A stretch of 64,000 bases of DNA from Larkinella sp049445795 (GTDB taxonomy: Bacteria > Bacteroidota > Bacteroidia > Cytophagales > Spirosomataceae). This document shows positions 33,855 to 42,960 of this stretch, piece after piece. Each line of letters starts with the position of its first letter. Positions within the stretch are counted from its first letter, which is position 1. Under the pieces are notes generated by a model. The model was given only the letters and a program-made list of their open reading frames with translations, was not told where the DNA came from and did no database searches. Made by a program: the position numbers and the translations under genes. The stretch spans positions 5,150-69,149 of the forward strand of contig NZ_JBMSDT010000023.1 of NCBI RefSeq assembly GCF_049445795.1, in the 5' to 3' direction.

Positions 33855-36800
33855 TTAAATCCGGGAGTAGGCCGAAGGAAGTTGTCCAAATTTTTCCTGA
33901 AACATTTTCGTAAAATACGATACGCTCTCAAAGCCGACCCGGAAGGCTATTTCCGAGATCGTTTGATCATTTTGCCGCAAATACAGAGCCGCCTGTTCCA
34001 GCCGGTGATTCCGGATAAACTCAACGGCCGTCTGGTCGGTTAGGGCTTTTAGTTTGCGAACCAGTTGCCGCTGGCTCAGGTTTATTTCCTGACTGAGTTG
34101 TTCGACGCTAAAGGCACTTTCGCCCAGGTGTCGATCGATCACGGCCCGCACTTTTTGCAGAAAGACTTCCTCCTGACGCTTTTCCGGTTCAACGACAATC
34201 CGAACATCGCGTTCTTGACCGCTGAAATAAGTCCGCAACCGATTTTGGTTCCGGATCAGATTTCGCACCCGCACCCGAATTTCCGATGGTAGAAACGGCT
34301 TGGTCAGGAAATCATCCGCTCCCTGTTCAAAGCCTTCGATGCGATCGGCCACCTGCGCCCGCGCCGTCAGCACCACCACCGGAATATGACTGGTGGCCTC
34401 CTGGGCTTTCAGCATCCGGCAAAAGGCGTAGCCATCCAGCCGGGGCATCATCAAATCACAAATTACCAGACTGGGCAGGGTGGCAGTAGCTTTTTCCAGC
34501 CCCTCCTGTCCGTCGGAAGCCTCCAGCACGCGGTATTCACTTTCGAAAATGCTCCGGACATACGCCCGTATATCGGCATTATCGTCAATGATCAGGAGCA
34601 GATCGTCGGCATCGGTTACTGTTTCACTCTCCGGTTCATGCACCCTGCTCTCTCCCATTTCCAATCCGACAGGCTGTTCCTTCCCAACAGAATCCGATGG
34701 GAAAGCAACGCCGTTTGCAGTCTGGTCGCCAGAAACCGCCAGCAAGGGTAGTTTCACCGTGAAAGTCGTGCCAACACCCTCAGCACTGCTGACCTCAATC
34801 GAACCCTCCTGAACACGCACCAGCTCACTGACCAGCGCCAGCCCGATGCCTGTTCCCGTATAGGCAAACCGGGCGTTATCTTCGATCTGATAAAATCGAT
34901 TGAAGATATGATCGAGGTGTCCGGGCGCGATCCCAATCCCGGTATCCTGAACTTCCAGAACCAGGCCCGCGTCCGCCTGTAGCACCGGATACCGAACGAT
35001 CAACCGAACGTCATGCTGAGCCGGCGTAAATTTGAACGCATTAGACAACAGATTGGTCACAATGGTTTCCAGGTGATCGGGGTCGAAATATGCCCACCAC
35101 TCTGCCTGGTTCTGGTCAAACTGGAACCGGATGTGTCGCTCTTCGGCCAGCGACCGAAACGAACCGGCAATGGTGCGAAAAAAAACCGCCAGATCACCCG
35201 ATCGGGGTTCGGGACGGAGTTGCCCGGCTTCCAGCTTACTCAGATCCAGAAGCTGGTTGGTCAGGCGAAGGAGTCGCCGGGCGTTTCGTTGCAGCATCGG
35301 AAACCGATCGTCTCTGGCATATTCTTGTGCCAGTTGTTCGATTGGCCCCAGAATGAGCGTCAACGGTGTCCGAAGTTCGTGGGAGATATTGGTAAAAAAC
35401 TGGGTCTTCAGGGTATCCAGCTCGGCCAGTCGCAGTGCTTCCCGTTTTTCGAACACCACCTGTTGCTGCAGCAGAAACCGTTGAGTTTGGAAGCGATATA
35501 CCTGCCAAATGACCACCCCCAGTAGCCCGGCATACACCAGATAAGCCCACCAGCTTCGGTAGAAAGGCGGATGTATCCGAATCCGTAAATCCACGGGCGC
35601 ACTCCAGACTTCACCATTAGCCGACCCCATTACGGTAAATCTGTAATCGCCGTCGGGCAGGTGTGCGTAATTGGCAAAACGGTTTGAACCGGCTTCTACC
35701 CAGTCCTGATCGATCCCCGAAAGCCGGTAGCGATACCGGTGACGGGCCGGATTGGCATACTCCATCAACCCAAATTCAAGCGTTACCAAATTCTGATCAT
35801 GCGCCAGATCGATCCGCTGGCTGTATTCAATACTTTGCGGCAAAACCGACCCGGAGTGCCCTGCCTCAATGGCTTCGTTATTGATTTTCAGTCCGATAAT
35901 GTTCAAACGCGGTTTTTGACGTACCTGATTGCCTACTTCACCGGGCCAAAAGGCCGTCAGACCGTTGATTCCGCCAAAAAACAACTCCCCCGATGCGGCT
36001 TTAAAAAACGCGCCTGTGTTGAATTCATCATCCTGTAAACCATCCTCCTTTGTGTATGCCCGAAGCTGACCGGTTTTCGGATTGAACTGGGCCAGCCCCC
36101 GGTTGGTACTCACCCAGAGGTTTCCCGATTGGTCGGGCAGTATTCCGTAAACGACCCGGTTTGGCAACCCCTGTGTTTCATTAAAATGCGTAAACCGTCC
36201 CGTTCGTTTGTCCAGCCGCTCCAGCCCTCCGCCTTTCGTTCCGATCCACAGGAAACGACCCGGTTCGGCAGGGTCAGCCAGCAGGCACGACACAAAATTG
36301 TTACTCAGGCTCTGGCGGTCTTTAGCGTCGTTTTTATAAATCGAAAACTCCGGTCGGCTCAGACTATTCCGAACAATGACGAGTCCGGCCGGGGTACCTA
36401 CCCAAAGCGTACCATCCGGATCAAATTGCATCGCATAGGTTTCAATTCCGGCCCCCTGTTGCGGCAGCAGGTGCTGGTACTGGTAAATCTGAAAGGTCTC
36501 GGTTCTGGGGTTAAACCGCAGTAAATGTCCATTGGCAGCTCCAATCCAAAGTGTACCATCGGGGGCTTCAAGGGTTTGGTTGCCAAAAAAACCAAAGGAA
36601 ACCGAAGCTGGCAAGGCGTATTTCTTGAGCAACTGCCAATCCTCCGAAAACTTGAAAAGCCGGTGTTCGTGTGTTTGAAAATGCGTGCTGGACACCCAGA
36701 AATTTCCCTGACGATCCTGAAACAGATAGCGTTGCCGCCGGTCGGCCGCTGGCAACGCCGGGTTCAGAAAGGAAACCCGGCGGTTGTTGTTACGGTCGAG

Positions 36801-37937
36801 CCGGTCATAAGCATACTGGTAGCGAATATAAACACGGTTCTGCCGGTCGACATAAATCTGCGATAGGGAAGTATACGGCAAATAAGCCCGGAATTCCTTG
36901 ATCTGGGGGTTGAACGTCCGCAAACCGTAGCCGCTGGTTCCGGCCCAGACCAAACCGGCCCGATCTTTGAGCAGACTGGTAATCGTCGCAATGTTGGGTG
37001 GTAAGGCCACATACGCCCGGCGGGCGGTCAGACTATCCTGTTGCCATAGTTCCTTTGGTGACAGCAGCCACAAGTGATCGGGGGTGGCAATTGCGATTGT
37101 CCTGGCATCGATCGCGCTGATTTTTACGCCAAAATAATCCCGTCTTGGTAAGGCAATGGTTTTCTTTTTCCCCTGGTACCAACACAAGATCTGGCTGCTG
37201 GTACAGGCAATCCAGAGATCCTGCTCCGGCAACGAGTATACATCGTGAAAGTCAGTTTTTCCGGCCGAAAACCGGGTTTGTACCCCTCCGTGCCCTGGCC
37301 GTTTCCAGTCAAATTCCGAAATGGCATATTGGGTGCCAACAAACGCCCGGCCATCCGATCTGAACTGAAGGTCACGAATGTAATCACCGGATTGAGTTTG
37401 CCTGAGCGTAACCGATGTAATCCGGACCTTTGTCGTAAAGTTCGACGCCTTCGGGAAACCAGTGTCCAGGCTGGCGGGTAATGCTATTCGAAACAGTTTG
37501 CCGGTATTGGTCCCGACCCAGATGTTCCCTTCGGGGTCCTCCGTCAGGTGATTAATTTCATAATTCCCTGCATTGGTGTCGGCTCCATCGCTGATCGTAA
37601 TGTGGTAAAACCGCCGGGTGCGGTCGTCAAAAAGATTCAATCCCTGATTGTGGGTTCCAACCCACAAACGTCCGTTCCGATCAAGCAGCAGGGCTGTACA
37701 GTAATTGTCAGATAGACTATTGGAATTGTAGGGATCATGGGTAAAAACAGTAAAATTGTGTCCATCGTACCGATTCAGGCCATCTTTGGTTGCAATCCAG
37801 ATGAATCCGTTTCGGTCCTGTTTCAGATCAAATACCATCCCCTGCGAAAGCCCATTGGAAATAGTAATTTCCCGCCAGCCTTTCGGCTGAGCCAGCAATG
37901 TGAATGACAACAGCATCAACCCCAATAGCAAGCGCAT
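33855..37937 (-). CDS. Hybrid two-component system sensor/AraC regulator
   Basis: One-protein hybrid two-component system of 1360 residues spanning the inner membrane. A signal peptide (1-16) precedes a periplasmic double beta-propeller of reg_prop repeats (for example FDLKQDRNGFIWIATKDGLNRYDG) and a Y_Y_Y domain near 720-785. One membrane helix lies at about 790-812. Cytoplasmic parts are HisKA with the phospho-His in NISHELRTPL (about 851), HATPase with GTGIGLAL, a receiver with Asp in VICDLMMPR (about 1162) and a C-terminal AraC helix-turn-helix pair (about 1250-1358). Such proteins usually sense a glycan fragment and switch on a nearby SusCD locus. No SusCD genes are here; it diverges from the phospholipase C gene. 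Confidence 0.95.
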   Translation of the reverse strand: MRLLLGLMLLSFTLLAQPKGWREITISNGLSQGMVFDLKQDRNGFIWIATKDGLNRYDGHNFTVFTHDPYNSNSLSDNYCTALLLDRNGRLWVGTHNQGLNLFDDRTRRFYHITISDGADTNAGNYEINHLTEDPEGNIWVGTNTGKLFRIALPASLDTGFPKASNFTTKVRITSVTLRQTQSGDYIRDLQFRSDGRAFVGTQYAISEFDWKRPGHGGVQTRFSAGKTDFHDVYSLPEQDLWIACTSSQILCWYQGKKKTIALPRRDYFGVKISAIDARTIAIATPDHLWLLSPKELWQQDSLTARRAYVALPPNIATITSLLKDRAGLVWAGTSGYGLRTFNPQIKEFRAYLPYTSLSQIYVDRQNRVYIRYQYAYDRLDRNNNRRVSFLNPALPAADRRQRYLFQDRQGNFWVSSTHFQTHEHRLFKFSEDWQLLKKYALPASVSFGFFGNQTLEAPDGTLWIGAANGHLLRFNPRTETFQIYQYQHLLPQQGAGIETYAMQFDPDGTLWVGTPAGLVIVRNSLSRPEFSIYKNDAKDRQSLSNNFVSCLLADPAEPGRFLWIGTKGGGLERLDKRTGRFTHFNETQGLPNRVVYGILPDQSGNLWVSTNRGLAQFNPKTGQLRAYTKEDGLQDDEFNTGAFFKAASGELFFGGINGLTAFWPGEVGNQVRQKPRLNIIGLKINNEAIEAGHSGSVLPQSIEYSQRIDLAHDQNLVTLEFGLMEYANPARHRYRYRLSGIDQDWVEAGSNRFANYAHLPDGDYRFTVMGSANGEVWSAPVDLRIRIHPPFYRSWWAYLVYAGLLGVVIWQVYRFQTQRFLLQQQVVFEKREALRLAELDTLKTQFFTNISHELRTPLTLILGPIEQLAQEYARDDRFPMLQRNARRLLRLTNQLLDLSKLEAGQLRPEPRSGDLAVFFRTIAGSFRSLAEERHIRFQFDQNQAEWWAYFDPDHLETIVTNLLSNAFKFTPAQHDVRLIVRYPVLQADAGLVLEVQDTGIGIAPGHLDHIFNRFYQIEDNARFAYTGTGIGLALVSELVRVQEGSIEVSSAEGVGTTFTVKLPLLAVSGDQTANGVAFPSDSVGKEQPVGLEMGESRVHEPESETVTDADDLLLIIDDNADIRAYVRSIFESEYRVLEASDGQEGLEKATATLPSLVICDLMMPRLDGYAFCRMLKAQEATSHIPVVVLTARAQVADRIEGFEQGADDFLTKPFLPSEIRVRVRNLIRNQNRLRTYFSGQERDVRIVVEPEKRQEEVFLQKVRAVIDRHLGESAFSVEQLSQEINLSQRQLVRKLKALTDQTAVEFIRNHRLEQAALYLRQNDQTISEIAFRVGFESVSYFTKMFQEKFGQLPSAYSRI

Positions 37938-38107
37938 TCTAAAACAGATTTTAGCAGAAACATACGTAATTTAGGAAGAAACCGATGAAAGTTGAGTGTA
38001 ATCTATTCAAAAAACGTCAATTTATCAGACTAAGTGGTTTTCTTTCGAGCACCGTCTGGTAGCACAAAATCTGTCTGTTATATTGAAGATAGCGAGTAGT
38101 TCAGCTA

Positions 38108-38199
38108 GTTGTTACACAGTGTTTATCAGGGAACCTCAGAGGTACCCTGATAAACCCCTGATAACCTCTGATGCTCCCTGATAAACACTGTGTAACAAC
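38108..38199. repeat. Long inverted repeat F between divergent genes
   Basis: Arms of 36 nt (38108-38143 and 38164-38199) pair with two mismatches around a 20-nt loop. The unit CCTGATAAAC or its complement recurs four times inside. It occupies the middle of the 361-nt gap between the hybrid kinase gene and the phospholipase gene. The outermost arm is GTTGTTACACAGTG. The remaining flanks of the gap are AT-rich and hold no gene that I can see. Confidence 0.8.
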
Positions 38200-38298
38200 C
38201 CAAGCTAAAACGTTATTATTCTGTTAACTTAGGGCCTTTTTTTGGCGAAACGGAGTAAAGTAAAGTAACTTTACTGATCCACCTTTTTGCCCTCCGTC

Positions 38299-40869
38299 AT
38301 GACCGACACCCGCAGAGAGTTTCTTAAAAAAGCCGCCCTCCTGGCCAGCGGCACCAGCCTGTTCCAGGGCCTGCCCGAATCGATTCAGAAAGCCCTGGCC
38401 ATCGACCCTAAACCGGGCAGCACGTTTCTGGATGCTGAACACATCGTGATCCTGATGCAGGAAAACCGCTCCTTCGATCACTGCTACGGTGCGCTTCAGG
38501 GTGTTCGGGGCTTCAATGACCCCCGGGCCATCACCTTGCCCAACAAAAACCCGGTCTGGCTCCAGAGCAATGCGGCCGGTGAAACCTACGCACCGTTCCG
38601 GTTGAATCTGAAAGACACCAAAGCGACCTGGATGAGTTCGCTCCCCCACTCCTGGACGAACCAGGTGGACGCCCGCAACAACGGGAAATACGATAAATGG
38701 CTGGATTCCAAGAAGTCAGGCAACAAGGAATACGCCAAAATGCCCCTGACAATGGGCTACTACAACCGGGAAGACATCCCGTTTTACTACGCCCTGGCCG
38801 ATGCGTTCACGGTTTGCGACCAGAATTTCTGTTCATCGCTGACCGGCACGACGCCCAACCGCCTGTACCTCTGGACCGGTACCATCCGTGAAAAACCCGA
38901 GCGTTCGTCGAAGGCCAATGTCCGGAACGAGGACGTGGATTACGGCGACAACGCCCGCTGGACGACTTTCCCCGAACGGCTGGAGGATCAGGGTATTTCG
39001 TGGCGAATTTACCAGAACGAACTGAGCCTGCCCGTCGGGTTTACGGGGGAAGAGGAAGGCTGGCTGGCCAACTTCACCGATAACCCGATTGAGTGGTTTG
39101 AGCAATACAACGTCGGTTTTTCAGAAGCCTACCAACGTTACCTCCACCAGCGAATCGAAGCACTTCCGACTGAAATTCAGGAGCTTACTGACAAATTGAA
39201 AACATTACCCGAAACTGGCGCGGAAACCGATTTGCTGAAGAAGAGTCTGGCCCGTAAGGAAGCCGAGTTGAAAACCAGCCGGGAACACCGCGAAAAATGG
39301 AGTCGGGAAAAGTTTGAGAAATTGTCCCAACGCTCGAAAAACCTGCACGAAAAAGCCTTTACTACCAATAAAAACGACCCAAACTACCACTCGCTGACCT
39401 CGCTGAAATACCACGACGGAACCACGGAGCGTGAAGTAGAAATCCCGAAAGGCGATGTGCTGCACCAGTTCCGGGAAGACGTTAAAAACCGTAACCTGCC
39501 GACGGTTTCGTGGGTGGTGGCCCCCGAAAACTTCTCGGACCACCCCGGCGCGGCCTGGTACGGGGCCTGGTATATTTCGGAAATGCTCGACATCCTGACC
39601 CAGAATCCGGAGGTCTGGAAAAAGACAATTTTCATTCTGTGTTACGACGAAAACGACGGTTATTTCGACCACGTTCCGCCCTTTGTGGCCCCGCATCCCG
39701 ACAAACCCGAAACCGGCCGGGTGTCGAAGGGCATCGATACCAGTGTCGAGTATGTCTTCATGGAGCAGGAATTGCAGCGAAAAGTGAGCGATCCGAAAAA
39801 AGACGCCCGCTCGGGGCCCATCGGACTCGGTTACCGCGTGCCGCTCGTCATTGCTTCGCCCTGGAGCCGGGGTGGCAAGATCTCGTCGGAGGTGTTCGAT
39901 CACACGTCCATTCTGCGGTTCCTGGAGGTTTATTTAAGCAAAAAAACCGGTAAGAAAGTCGAAGAATCCAACATCAGCGCCTGGCGTCGGACAGTTTGCG
40001 GGGATCTGACCTCAGTGTTCCGACCCTATAAAGGCGAGAAAATACCGCTACCGGCTTTTGTCGAAAAAAATGAATTTGTCGAAACCATTCACAAAGCGAA
40101 GTTCAAGGAATTGCCGTCGGGCTATCGTAAGCTGACCAAAGCCGAAATTGAACAGATCAAGCGATCGGGTGTGTCGTCGCCGTTGCTGCCGAAACAGGAA
40201 AAAGGCGTTCGGGCGTCGTGTGCCCTGCCCTACCAGTTATACGCCGATGGGAAGCTGAATGCTGATAAACAATCCTTTGACATCACGTTCCAGGCGAAAA
40301 ACGAGGTATTTGAAGCCCGGTCGGCCGGTTCGCCATTTGTGGTTTATGCGCTGGACAATTACGAGTCAGAAGCCGAGAAACCGGTGCGGAACGTTCAGGT
40401 GCGGGATTATGCCGTATCGGCCGGTGACAGCCTGACCGATGCGTGGAAGCTCGGCGACTTTGAAAACCAGACCTACCAGTTTCGCGTGCATGGCCCCAAC
40501 GGGTTCTTCCGGGAGTTTATCGGCGACGCCAACGACCCGCAACTGGAAGTAGTAGTTGATTACCAGCGCAAGGCACCCAAATCGAAGTCGCTCACGGGTT
40601 CGGTCGAACTTACGTTGATCAACCTGGACAAAGCCAACGCCCTTACGGTTGAAATTCGGGATAATGCCTACAAAGCCCCCGACCAGTCGAAAACCATTCC
40701 GAAAGGTGGCCGGGCGAGTCTGGTGCTGGATCTGGGCAAGAGTTTTGGCTGGTACGATTTCAGCGTCAAAGTAACGGGCCACACGGCTTTTGAATATCGC
40801 TACGCAGGACGCGTCGAAACCGGCCTGGACAGCTTTACGGACCCGGCAATGGGGGGCGAACTGGTTTGA
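38299..40869 (+). CDS. Phosphocholine-specific phospholipase C, Tat-exported
   Basis: Exported phosphoesterase of 856 residues related to bacterial non-haemolytic phospholipase C. The Tat signal TRREFLKKAALLASG is at the start. The phosphoesterase domain (about 45-590) shows HIVILMQENRSFDHCYGAL with metal-binding Glu-Asn, and SLTGTTPNRLYLWTG. An inserted charged coiled coil spans about 275-355, as in other Bacteroidota homologues. Two C-terminal DUF756 domains occupy roughly 645-850. It should release diglyceride and phosphocholine-type head groups outside the membrane. It is divergent from the hybrid two-component gene, which could control it. The ATG at 38299 is used because the Tat motif follows directly. 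Confidence 0.92.
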   Translation: MTDTRREFLKKAALLASGTSLFQGLPESIQKALAIDPKPGSTFLDAEHIVILMQENRSFDHCYGALQGVRGFNDPRAITLPNKNPVWLQSNAAGETYAPFRLNLKDTKATWMSSLPHSWTNQVDARNNGKYDKWLDSKKSGNKEYAKMPLTMGYYNREDIPFYYALADAFTVCDQNFCSSLTGTTPNRLYLWTGTIREKPERSSKANVRNEDVDYGDNARWTTFPERLEDQGISWRIYQNELSLPVGFTGEEEGWLANFTDNPIEWFEQYNVGFSEAYQRYLHQRIEALPTEIQELTDKLKTLPETGAETDLLKKSLARKEAELKTSREHREKWSREKFEKLSQRSKNLHEKAFTTNKNDPNYHSLTSLKYHDGTTEREVEIPKGDVLHQFREDVKNRNLPTVSWVVAPENFSDHPGAAWYGAWYISEMLDILTQNPEVWKKTIFILCYDENDGYFDHVPPFVAPHPDKPETGRVSKGIDTSVEYVFMEQELQRKVSDPKKDARSGPIGLGYRVPLVIASPWSRGGKISSEVFDHTSILRFLEVYLSKKTGKKVEESNISAWRRTVCGDLTSVFRPYKGEKIPLPAFVEKNEFVETIHKAKFKELPSGYRKLTKAEIEQIKRSGVSSPLLPKQEKGVRASCALPYQLYADGKLNADKQSFDITFQAKNEVFEARSAGSPFVVYALDNYESEAEKPVRNVQVRDYAVSAGDSLTDAWKLGDFENQTYQFRVHGPNGFFREFIGDANDPQLEVVVDYQRKAPKSKSLTGSVELTLINLDKANALTVEIRDNAYKAPDQSKTIPKGGRASLVLDLGKSFGWYDFSVKVTGHTAFEYRYAGRVETGLDSFTDPAMGGELV

Positions 40870-40936
40870 GCGTAGGAAAAACGTTGAATGTGCCGTAATA
40901 TGCGCCGTCAATCGTAACCCTGCCCCTCCTTTTCGT

Positions 40937-42223
40937 ATGAGACCGTCGAACGCTGGCTCAGCCCAAAACCGCACTTTTTTTCAACGCACGTTCCGATCAG
41001 AACGGCTTTTCACGTCCGTTCTGGTCGTTCTTCTTCTGGCTTTGTCAACCCCGGTTTTGGCCCAACCCTCAACCGATCCAGCCAAGGCCGAACGCGAATA
41101 CCTGGTCCAGACACTGGTTAAAATTGCCGACCCGGTTCTGGTGTCGCTCAGTCAGAACCGTTTGCGGCAGACGATGCCCGTCGAAGCCTCCTCCGATAAT
41201 CGCCGGGACTATTCGCATTTGGAAGCCTTCGGTCGGCTGCTGGCCGGGATCGCTCCCTGGCTCGAACTCGGACCGGATGCCACCCCCGAGGGCCAGCTAC
41301 GCCAAAAGTACATCAACCTGACGCTGCTGTGCCTGCGCAACGCGACGGATCCGAAGTCGCCGGATTTTATGAATTTCACGAAGGGCGGTCAGCCGCTGGT
41401 CGATGCGGCTTTTCTGGCGCAGGGCCTGTTACGGGCACCTAATCAACTCTGGAACCGGCTGGACGCCAGTGCGAAAGCCAATATACTTGCTGCCCTGAAA
41501 TCAACGCGGGTCATTACGCCCGGCTACAACAACTGGCTGCTGTTCAGCGCCGAAGTGGAAGCGGCCTTGCTAAAATTTGAAGGTTCCTGCGACCGGATGC
41601 GGATCGACTATGCCCTGAAATCACATCAGTTATGGTACAAAGGTGACGGCGCTTACGGCGACGGCCCGAATTTTCACTGGGATTATTACAACAGCTTCGT
41701 CATCCAGCCCATGCTGCTCGATGTGTTGAAAACGCTCTCGGAAGAAGCCCCCAGCCCATCCGTCAAGAAAGAGTACGAAACCGTCCTGAGCCGCGCCCAA
41801 CGTTACGCCGAAGTGCTGGAAAGCCTGATTTCACCCGAGGGCACGTACCCGCCCCTGGGCCGGTCGCTGGCCTACCGGTTCGGCGCGTTTCAGTTGCTGT
41901 CGCAGATCGCCTTAATGAAAACCCTGCCGGAGGGGCTGGCCCCGCAGCAGGTCCGGGCAGCTTTGTATGCGGTGATCAAACGGCAGGTCGAAGCGCCGGG
42001 AACCTTCGACAAAACCGGCTGGCTGCAGATTGGACTGGTTGGCCACCAGCCGCTCGTGGGTGAAAATTACATCTCAACGGGCAGCCTGTACCTTTGTGCC
42101 GAAGCCTTTTTGATGCTGGGCCTACCCGCTACCGATCCTTTCTGGACCGGCCCCGACCAGGATTGGACTACCCGACGGCTCTGGAAAGGTGAGAATATTC
42201 CGATCCGACACGCCAAAGACTGA
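40937..42223 (+). CDS. Secreted DUF2264 protein
   Basis: Exported protein of 428 residues in the DUF2264 family, predicted (alpha/alpha)6 barrel. A signal anchor or signal peptide covers about residues 25-45 (LFTSVLVVLLLALSTPVLAQ). Family motifs include SHLEAFGRLLAGIAPWLELG, PGYNNWLLFSAEVEAALL and GDGAYGDGPNFHWDYYNSFVIQPM. Relatives occur in pectin and polysaccharide loci and are thought to be glycoside hydrolases or lyases; activity here is not shown. The ATG at 40937 replaces a longer frame that overlaps the phospholipase gene. It follows phospholipase C by 67 nt, so cotranscription is possible. Confidence 0.88.
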   Translation: MRPSNAGSAQNRTFFQRTFRSERLFTSVLVVLLLALSTPVLAQPSTDPAKAEREYLVQTLVKIADPVLVSLSQNRLRQTMPVEASSDNRRDYSHLEAFGRLLAGIAPWLELGPDATPEGQLRQKYINLTLLCLRNATDPKSPDFMNFTKGGQPLVDAAFLAQGLLRAPNQLWNRLDASAKANILAALKSTRVITPGYNNWLLFSAEVEAALLKFEGSCDRMRIDYALKSHQLWYKGDGAYGDGPNFHWDYYNSFVIQPMLLDVLKTLSEEAPSPSVKKEYETVLSRAQRYAEVLESLISPEGTYPPLGRSLAYRFGAFQLLSQIALMKTLPEGLAPQQVRAALYAVIKRQVEAPGTFDKTGWLQIGLVGHQPLVGENYISTGSLYLCAEAFLMLGLPATDPFWTGPDQDWTTRRLWKGENIPIRHAKD

Positions 42224-42259
42224 TGGCTGGAAATCAACACCCATGAATCCTACCCTTGG

Positions 42260-42889
42260 ATGAAATACAAACTGGTTATTTTCGATTTTGACGGCACCCT
42301 GGCCGATTCGTTCCCTTACTTTATGAGCACGGTCAACATCCTGGCGGAAACCTATCATTTTCCGCCCATTGATCCGGTCAAAGTTGATCAGATGCGCGGC
42401 ATGGATGCCCGGCAATTGCTTAAAAACTCACGGATACCGGCCTGGAAAGTCCCGCTGATTGCCAACGCTTTCATTCGCATGATGGGCCGGGATATCGGGC
42501 AGATTCCGTTATTTACCGGAATAGCTGACCTCATCAAAAAACTGACGACTCAGGGCGTACGGATCGCTATTGTCAGTTCGAATTCGGAACAAAACATCCG
42601 CCGGGTTCTTGGTCCCGAAACCGCTTCCCTGATCACCTACTACGGTTGCGGAACTTCGCTGTTTGGCAAACAGCACAAGTTCAAAAAGGCCATGACCAGC
42701 CTGGGACTGAAACCGCACGAGGTTCTGTGTGTCGGCGATGAAATGCGGGATCAGGAAGCGGCCGAAAAATCCGGGATGGCCTTCGGAGCAGTTGCATGGG
42801 GCTACACCCGCGCCGATGTATTCGAAAATCAGCCCGGAATTGCAGTTTTTTATTCCGTCGAGGATATTGCCAGAGCGTGTTGGGGTTAG
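42260..42889 (+). CDS. HAD-superfamily hydrolase
   Basis: Phosphatase-like protein of 209 residues, phosphoglycolate-phosphatase branch. The nucleophile motif is FDFDGTLADSFPY (residues 8-20), the Ser/Thr motif is IAIVSSNSEQNI and the metal motif is CVGDEMRDQEAA. It differs from the HAD protein near 1 kb by a shorter cap. It is 36 nt downstream of the DUF2264 gene and has a strong terminator after it, so it should be the last gene of this rightward group. Substrate unknown. Confidence 0.88.
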   Translation: MKYKLVIFDFDGTLADSFPYFMSTVNILAETYHFPPIDPVKVDQMRGMDARQLLKNSRIPAWKVPLIANAFIRMMGRDIGQIPLFTGIADLIKKLTTQGVRIAIVSSNSEQNIRRVLGPETASLITYYGCGTSLFGKQHKFKKAMTSLGLKPHEVLCVGDEMRDQEAAEKSGMAFGAVAWGYTRADVFENQPGIAVFYSVEDIARACWG

Positions 42890-42911
42890 ATGCCTGATTT
42901 GCTCAAATCCG

Positions 42912-42939
42912 AAAAACCCGGCTTTACAACCGGGTTTTT
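42912..42939. terminator. Bidirectional factor-independent terminator
   Basis: AAAAACCCGG (42912-42921) pairs with CCGGGTTTTT (42930-42939) around an 8-nt loop, giving a 10-bp stem with A- and T-runs on both sides. It lies between two convergent genes and can serve both. Confidence 0.88.
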
Positions 42940-42960
42940 GAAGTATCTGGCTATTTTGTA

